DNA of 43,865 bases from Streptomyces atriruber. Lineage in GTDB: Bacteria > Actinomycetota > Actinomycetes > Streptomycetales > Streptomycetaceae. A model generated the notes under the pieces. It did no database searches and was not told where the DNA came from. It saw only the letters and a program-made list of their open reading frames with translations. The position numbers were made by a program, and so were the translations under genes. Where the stretch lies: contig NZ_LIPN01000047.1 in assembly GCF_001418325.1 (NCBI RefSeq), positions 352-44,216 of the forward strand. Direction: 5' to 3'. Shown piece by piece: positions 39,729 to 43,865 of this stretch (within the stretch, counting starts at the first letter, position 1; every line of letters begins with the position of its first letter).

Positions 39729-40547
39729 ATGTCCCACACCGCTCACATACCCAGCCACCGGAAGCCCCGTCGCAGCGCCTCGAAGATTGCCCTGCGTGCC
39801 GGAGTTGCCGGTGGCGTCCTCAGCACCCTGGCAGTGGCCGCGGCGGCCGGTACGGCTAACGCGGCCGAGCCGGTGTCCGAGACCATCGAGATGCCCACGC
39901 TCTCCACCGATCTGTCCGCACAGATCGCGCAGTCGGCGGACGCCACCCAGCAGGCCGCCGACACCTACGAGTCGCGCGCCGAGCAGGACGCCGCCGCCTC
40001 CAAGGCCGCCAAGCAGGCCAAGGCGGACCTCGCGAAGGCCGAGAAGAAGGCCGAGGCCGAGCGCAAGGCCGAGGCCGCCGCGAAGAAGAAGGCGGCGGAG
40101 GAGCGCGCCTCGCGTTCCGCCGAGCGCACGAACCTCTCCACGCAGTCCGGTGGCGGTTCCACGAGCGCCTCCGACTCGGTCGCCCCGGCCAGCGGCAGCG
40201 TCGGCTCGGTCATCAGCTTCCTCAAGGCCCAGCTCGGCGACGCCTACGTGATGGGCGCCTCGGGCCCGAACGCCTGGGACTGCTCCAGCCTGGTGCAGGC
40301 CGCGTTCAAGCAGGCGGGCGTGGACCTTCCGCGCGTCTCGCAGGACCAGTCGACGATGGGCACCGAGGTCGGCACCTCGAACCTGCAGGTCGGCGACATC
40401 CTGTACTGGGGCGGCAAGGGCTCCGCGTACCACGTCGGTGTGTACATCGGTAACGGCCAGTACCTGGACGCCGCCAACCCCGGCAAGGGCGTTGTCATCC
40501 AGGACCTGTCCGGTTACCCGGCCTCGGGTGCCGTGCGCGTCCTCTGA
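39729..40547 (+). CDS. Secreted NlpC/P60 (C40) peptidoglycan endopeptidase
   Basis: A 272-residue cell-wall hydrolase. A basic start (HRKPRRSASK) and hydrophobic core (about 22-44) form a Sec signal ending near TANAAEP. A charged Ala/Lys/Glu coiled coil follows (about 85-133), then a Ser/Gly linker and the NlpC/P60 domain (about 157-272) with Cys185 in WDCSS, His235 in AYHVGVY and probable third residue Asn250. Such enzymes cut the D-Glu-diaminopimelate bond of peptide stems. The ATG at 39729 is chosen from the signal peptide; its own ribosome site is weak, while a better GAAGGG site sits before a three-codon frame at 39703-39714. A strong terminator follows. Confidence 0.92.
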   Translation: MSHTAHIPSHRKPRRSASKIALRAGVAGGVLSTLAVAAAAGTANAAEPVSETIEMPTLSTDLSAQIAQSADATQQAADTYESRAEQDAAASKAAKQAKADLAKAEKKAEAERKAEAAAKKKAAEERASRSAERTNLSTQSGGGSTSASDSVAPASGSVGSVISFLKAQLGDAYVMGASGPNAWDCSSLVQAAFKQAGVDLPRVSQDQSTMGTEVGTSNLQVGDILYWGGKGSAYHVGVYIGNGQYLDAANPGKGVVIQDLSGYPASGAVRVL

Positions 40548-40566
40548 CGGCCCCTTAGAGCCACGA

Positions 40567-40606
40567 CCAAGGGCCGGAACCCCCCTGGAGGGGTTCCGGC
40601 CCTTGG
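40567..40606. terminator. Strong hairpin terminator between C40 and ABM genes
   Basis: Perfect 17-bp arms CCAAGGGCCGGAACCCC (40567-40583) and its complement (40590-40606) flank the loop CCTGGA. It lies 20 bp after the NlpC/P60 stop and 53 bp before the convergent gene's stop, so it may serve both. Confidence 0.9.
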
Positions 40607-40658
40607 TGCGCCCTGAGAGGGCTTCTCAGGCGTTCCTCACGCCTTCGTCACGTCTTCC

Positions 40659-40988
40659 TCACGCGTTCTTCGGCTTCAGCTCCGCCATCTCGGACCAACC
40701 GCTGCCCTCGATCTCGGTGTTCACGATCTGCGGAACGGTCGCGATGAGCTCGCCCATCGTCTCCATGGCGGCCTTGAAGTGGTCGGAGCCGACGTGCGCG
40801 GCGCCCGCGTCCCCGTCGGCGAATGCCTCCAGGAGCACGAACTGGTTCGGGTCCTCGACGGAGCGGGACCACTCGAAGAAGACGTTGCCCGGCTCCGCGC
40901 GCGTGGCGGTGGTGAATGCGGCGGTCCGCTCGATCCAGCTGTCGCTGTGCTCGGGGCGGACGGTGAACTTGACTGCGATGAAAATCAT
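40659..40988 (-). CDS. ABM-family (antibiotic biosynthesis monooxygenase / LsrG-like) protein
   Basis: A 109-residue dimeric alpha-beta barrel protein. IAVKFTVRPEHSDSW (about 4-18), EPGNVFFEWSRSVEDPNQFVLLEAF (about 32-56) and AHVGSDHFKAAM (about 64-75) are typical of the YgiN/ABM fold, whose members act on quinols, quorum signals or polyketides, often without cofactor. The substrate is unknown. The ATG at 40988 begins the fold exactly; the ribosome site is poor, and a 12-codon longer start at 41024 is less likely. Confidence 0.85.
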   Translation of the reverse strand: MIFIAVKFTVRPEHSDSWIERTAAFTTATRAEPGNVFFEWSRSVEDPNQFVLLEAFADGDAGAAHVGSDHFKAAMETMGELIATVPQIVNTEIEGSGWSEMAELKPKNA

Positions 40989-41045
40989 CCGGCCAGCGTG
41001 CCTTGCGCCCGACGGGTGGGGCAAATCGGGCTAGTCGGGCCCTGC

Positions 41046-41074
41046 GGGCGCCGCGGAACTCCCCCACGGCGCCC
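41046..41074 (-). terminator. Hairpin after the geranylgeranyl-reductase-family gene
   Basis: Arms GGGCGCCG (41046-41053) and CGGCGCCC (41067-41074) are perfect around a 13-base loop, 14 bp after the stop at 41089. It probably separates this transcript from the ABM gene downstream. Confidence 0.5.
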
Positions 41075-41088
41075 CGGCGGTCACACGG

Positions 41089-42375
41089 TCATGCCTTCGG
41101 CGCCACCTTGCTCAGGCCGTTGATGATGCGGTCCATCGCGTCGCCGCCCATCGGGTCCGTCAGGTTCGCCAGCATCTTCAGCGTGAACCGCATCAGGACC
41201 GGGTGGGTCAGACCGCGCTGGGTCGCGATCTTCATGACCTTCGGGTTGCCGATGAGCTTCACGAAGGCACGGCCCAGCGTGTAGTAGCCGCCGTAGACCT
41301 CCTTGAGCGTCTGCGGGTAGTTCTGCAGCGCCAGTTCGCGCTGGGCGGGGGTGGCACGCGCGTGTGCCTGCGCGATGACGTCCGCCGCGATCTGGCCGGA
41401 TTCCATGGCGTACGCGATGCCCTCGCCGTTGAAGGGATTCACCAGGCCGCCCGCGTCGCCGACGAGCAGCAGGCCCTTCGTGTAGTGCGGCTGACGGTTG
41501 AAGGCCATCGGCAGGGCGGCGCCGCGGATCGGCATGGTCATGTTCTCCGGGGTGTAACCCCAGTCCTCCGGCATCGAGGCGCACCAGGCCTTGAGGACCT
41601 CGCGCCAGTCCAGCTCGCGGAACGACTTGGAGGAGTTGAGGATGCCGAGGCCGACGTTGGACGTGCCGTCGCCCATGCCGAAGATCCAGCCGTAGCCGGG
41701 CAGGAGGCGGTCCTCGCCGGGGCCGCGGCGGTCCCACAGCTCCAGCCAGGACTCCAGGTAGTCGTCGTCGTGGCGGGGCGAGGTGAAGTACGTGCGGACC
41801 GCGACGCCCATCGGACGGTCCTCGCGGCGGTGCAGGCCCATGGCGAGCGAGATCCGCGAGGAGTTGCCGTCGGCCGCGACGACGAGCGGGGCGTGGAAGG
41901 TGACCGGGGTCTTCTCCTCGCCCATCTTGGCGTGCACGCCGGTGATGCGGCCGGTCCGGTCGTCGATGACGGGCTCGCCGACGTTGCACCGCTCGTACAG
42001 GCGCGCGCCCGCCTTCTGCGCCTGCCGGGCGAGCTGCTCGTCGAAGTCGTCACGCTTCCGGACGAGGCCGTAGTCGGGGTAAGAGGCGAGTTCCGGCCAG
42101 TCCAGCTGGAGCCGCACCCCGCCCCCGATGATGCGCAGGCCCTTGTTCCGCAGCCAGCCCGCCTCTTCGGAGATGTCGATTCCCATGGACACCAGCTGCT
42201 TGGTGGCGCGGGGCGTGAGCCCGTCGCCGCAGACCTTTTCCCGTGGAAACGCGGTCTTCTCAAGGAGGAGTACGTCGAGGCCGGCCTTCGCCAGGTAGTA
42301 CGCCGTCGTCGAACCGGCGGGGCCGGCGCCGACGACAATTACGTCCGCGGTGTGTTCGGAGAGCGGCTCGGTCAC
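41089..42375 (-). CDS. Geranylgeranyl-reductase-family FAD oxidoreductase, possibly MenJ-like
   Basis: A 428-residue flavoprotein that reduces isoprenoid double bonds. FAD-binding GAGPAG (16-21); family motif KVCGDGLTPRA (47-57), where the Cys is usual; GDAGGLVNPFNGEGI (306-320). In Mycobacterium the related MenJ saturates one isoprene of the menaquinone tail, and streptomycetes make partly saturated menaquinones, so that role is plausible here beside complex I. Reduction of another polyprenyl chain or a membrane lipid is the alternative. It starts at GTG 42375 after GGGGAGAA and is divergent from the acetyltransferase. Confidence 0.85.
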   Translation of the reverse strand: MTEPLSEHTADVIVVGAGPAGSTTAYYLAKAGLDVLLLEKTAFPREKVCGDGLTPRATKQLVSMGIDISEEAGWLRNKGLRIIGGGVRLQLDWPELASYPDYGLVRKRDDFDEQLARQAQKAGARLYERCNVGEPVIDDRTGRITGVHAKMGEEKTPVTFHAPLVVAADGNSSRISLAMGLHRREDRPMGVAVRTYFTSPRHDDDYLESWLELWDRRGPGEDRLLPGYGWIFGMGDGTSNVGLGILNSSKSFRELDWREVLKAWCASMPEDWGYTPENMTMPIRGAALPMAFNRQPHYTKGLLLVGDAGGLVNPFNGEGIAYAMESGQIAADVIAQAHARATPAQRELALQNYPQTLKEVYGGYYTLGRAFVKLIGNPKVMKIATQRGLTHPVLMRFTLKMLANLTDPMGGDAMDRIINGLSKVAPKA

Positions 42376-42430
42376 GGCGGGTTCTCCCCAAGGCTCGAAA
42401 TCTGTGTGCCGACCGGCACGGGATATGGGC

Positions 42431-42436
42431 AGTCTA
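42431..42436 (-). promoter_or_regulatory. Likely -10 box of the geranylgeranyl-reductase-family gene
   Basis: AGTCTA on the plus strand is TAGACT on the minus strand, a very good housekeeping -10. It would start transcription about 48 bp before the GTG at 42375. No good -35 is seen at 17-18 bp. A small GTGCC/GGCAC palindrome lies near 42410. Confidence 0.45.
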
Positions 42437-42472
42437 TGAGGCGGTACTGATCAGCCAGCCGAAGGGCCACAC

Positions 42473-43024
42473 GTGACCGAGCAGACCGATACCCTGCCCG
42501 CGCTGCACCTCCCCGCCGTGCAGCTGCGCGTCCCCACCCACGAGGACGCCTTCGTCTGGCACCGGCTCTTCGACGACCCCGAGGTCATGGAGTTCTTCGG
42601 CGGCTCGTCGGCGGAGCTCTCCATGTACGAGGAGCTGACCGCCCGCCAGCGCAGACACGACGCCGAACTGGGCTACTGCCTGTGGACCTTGCTCGACCCG
42701 GCCGGCGAGCCGATCGGTTTCACCGGCGCCCAGCCCTGGACCAGGAGCTGGGGCCCGGTGGGTGAGATCGAGATCGGCTGGCGGCTCGCCCGCGGCGCCT
42801 GGGGCAAGGGGTACGCGACCGCGGCCGCGGAGGCGACGGTCGAGCGGCTGCGCGCGGCGGGGGTGCCGAGCGTGGTGGCGATGGTCGTCGCCGGAAACGA
42901 GCGGTCCATCGCGGTGACGCGGCGGCTCGGCATGGAGCTCGCCGAGTCGTTCACCACTCCCCCGCTGGTACCGGGCGTGGAGACGTCGCGGCGTACGGCC
43001 CACTGTTTCCGGCTCACCCTTTAG
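42473..43024 (+). CDS. GNAT-family N-acetyltransferase (RimJ/RimL-like)
   Basis: A 183-residue acetyl-CoA-dependent transferase. VQLRVPTHEDAFVWHRLFDDPEVMEFFGG is the usual opening of the RimJ-like branch, IEIGWRLARGAWGKGYATAAAEA (about 100-122) contains the acetyl-CoA pyrophosphate loop, and VVAGNERSIAVTRRLGME (about 141-158) is the closing motif. The acceptor (protein N-terminus or small amine) is unknown. The start is the GTG at 42473 with GAAGGG ahead. It is divergent from the flavoprotein; 97 bp separate the two starts. Confidence 0.88.
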   Translation: MTEQTDTLPALHLPAVQLRVPTHEDAFVWHRLFDDPEVMEFFGGSSAELSMYEELTARQRRHDAELGYCLWTLLDPAGEPIGFTGAQPWTRSWGPVGEIEIGWRLARGAWGKGYATAAAEATVERLRAAGVPSVVAMVVAGNERSIAVTRRLGMELAESFTTPPLVPGVETSRRTAHCFRLTL

Positions 43025-43062
43025 AGAGCGTCCGGAGCGCGTCGGAGGGTTCTAGCGAGCTT

Positions 43063-43100
43063 GCAGCAAGGCTCCGGCTGCGAGGTCGGAGCCCTGCTGC
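43063..43100 (-). terminator. Hairpin terminator of the membrane-anchored protein gene
   Basis: 14-bp arms (43063-43076 and 43087-43100) pair at all but one position, which is G-U in minus-strand RNA and A-C in plus-strand RNA. It therefore suits the minus-strand gene whose stop is at 43112, though it also lies 39 bp after the acetyltransferase stop. Confidence 0.65.
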
Positions 43101-43111
43101 GGCCGGGCGTG

Positions 43112-43865
43112 TCAGTCCGTGAGGCGCCACGTGTCCAGTGCGGTCGCGTGCGTCTTCGCGCCCTCGCCCGTCGGCCAGAAGTCCTCGCGCCAGGAGAGCT
43201 GGATCGCGTACTCCGTGCCGTTCTCCGCGACGTAGCTCTGGTTGATGGCGTGGATCGTGCGGTCCGCCTCGTCGGTGTACGTGTACTCCCAGATCGCCCC
43301 GTCCTGCCCCTGGAAGGTGTTCTCTTCCATCCGGATGCGGTCGTAGTCCGACTTGTCGGGCGCCGACTTGGTGTGCTTCTCGATGTTCCGGAAGTTCTCG
43401 TACGAGGTGTAGGGCGCGTCCGTGACGACGCCGACGAGGAACTCCTCACGGCCGGTCGACCCGGCATAGGTGATCTGTCCGGGGCGCTCGGGGTTGACGG
43501 ACTGGCGGGTCCATCCCTCGGGCACCGCGAAGGAGAAGCCCTCGGGGTCCGTGATCCGTTCGGTGCCCTCGGGGACCTTCGACTCGCCGGTCGTCCCGGG
43601 ATCCGTGCTGTCGCCGGACTCCGGACTCTGCGACGCCGCCGGGCTCGGGGCGCCGCCCGGGTCCTCACTGGGCTGCCCGCTCGGCTGGTCGGTCCGGCTG
43701 ACCGAGGCCTTGTCGTCCTTGCCCGCGCCGTCCGCCTTGTCGTTCCCCGTGTCCTGCCAGAGCAACGCCCCGGCGGTGGCGCCACCGCCCACGACGAGGG
43801 CCACGGCGATGGTGACCACCCAGACGGTGGCCCGGCTGCGCGGCTTGGGGGCGACGGGGGATTGG
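43112..43865 (-). CDS. Membrane-anchored protein with outer domain, 5' end outside window
   Basis: The frame stays open to the window edge and gives at least 251 residues. A basic stretch (KPRSRATVW) precedes one membrane helix (VVTIAVALVVGGGATAGALLW). A Ser/Pro/Asp/Gly-rich linker of about 75 residues follows, then a globular outer domain starting at DPEGFSFAVPEGW. Streptomycete Ser/Thr protein kinases often have this kind of C-terminal half after the kinase domain, so the missing part could be a kinase; that is inference. A GTG at 43819 would start a short protein, but the basic pre-membrane residues upstream argue for a longer one. Confidence 0.6.
   Translation of the reverse strand, partial: QSPVAPKPRSRATVWVVTIAVALVVGGGATAGALLWQDTGNDKADGAGKDDKASVSRTDQPSGQPSEDPGGAPSPAASQSPESGDSTDPGTTGESKVPEGTERITDPEGFSFAVPEGWTRQSVNPERPGQITYAGSTGREEFLVGVVTDAPYTSYENFRNIEKHTKSAPDKSDYDRIRMEENTFQGQDGAIWEYTYTDEADRTIHAINQSYVAENGTEYAIQLSWREDFWPTGEGAKTHATALDTWRLTD

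Overview
The window is chromosomal DNA of a Streptomyces or close relative. The evidence is very high GC with a G/C-rich third codon position, many GTG starts, short leaders with purine-rich ribosome sites, and protein sequences typical of that genus. No rRNA, tRNA, insertion sequence, prophage or CRISPR array is visible. I read about 37 protein genes, three of them cut by a window edge or resting on a chosen start.

Left part (1-9.6 kb): the end of a VOC-fold protein; a reductase of the imine-reductase type divergent from a polytopic GT-C-like membrane protein, with a perfect operator-like palindrome between them; a secreted zinc aminopeptidase of the S. griseus SGAP type; an FMN reductase behind a strong palindromic operator; an ABC exporter pair; a LolA-like surface protein; and a long-chain polyprenyl diphosphate synthase.

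Middle (9.6-22.7 kb): a POT peptide transporter followed by a CocE-type serine hydrolase; a HAD phosphatase; an uncharacterised two-gene cassette of an ATP-grasp ligase and an FAD/NADPH oxidoreductase, divergent from fumarylacetoacetase; a small self-contained module of a membrane protein and a YtrA-type GntR regulator with nested operators; a lone Uma2-type nuclease-fold protein; and RecQ helicase.

Right part (22.8-38.8 kb): a complete 14-gene nuoA-N operon on the minus strand encoding respiratory complex I. It is tightly coupled by ATGA, GTGA and TGATG overlaps, ends in a strong hairpin, and is preceded by a Rex-operator-like palindrome. Beyond it lie an unusually structured 880-bp gene-free region, a secreted NlpC/P60 hydrolase, an ABM-fold monooxygenase, a geranylgeranyl-reductase-family flavoprotein (possibly MenJ-like, acting on the menaquinone tail), a GNAT acetyltransferase, and the C-terminal part of a membrane-anchored protein.

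Functional links: complex I reduces menaquinone. The polyprenyl synthase would make its tail and the flavoprotein may saturate that tail, so the window samples a respiratory-quinone neighbourhood. I found no clear new defence or mobile system. The best candidates for something undescribed are the ATP-grasp/oxidoreductase pair, the structured region between nuoA and the NlpC/P60 gene, and the GntR module's nested operator.
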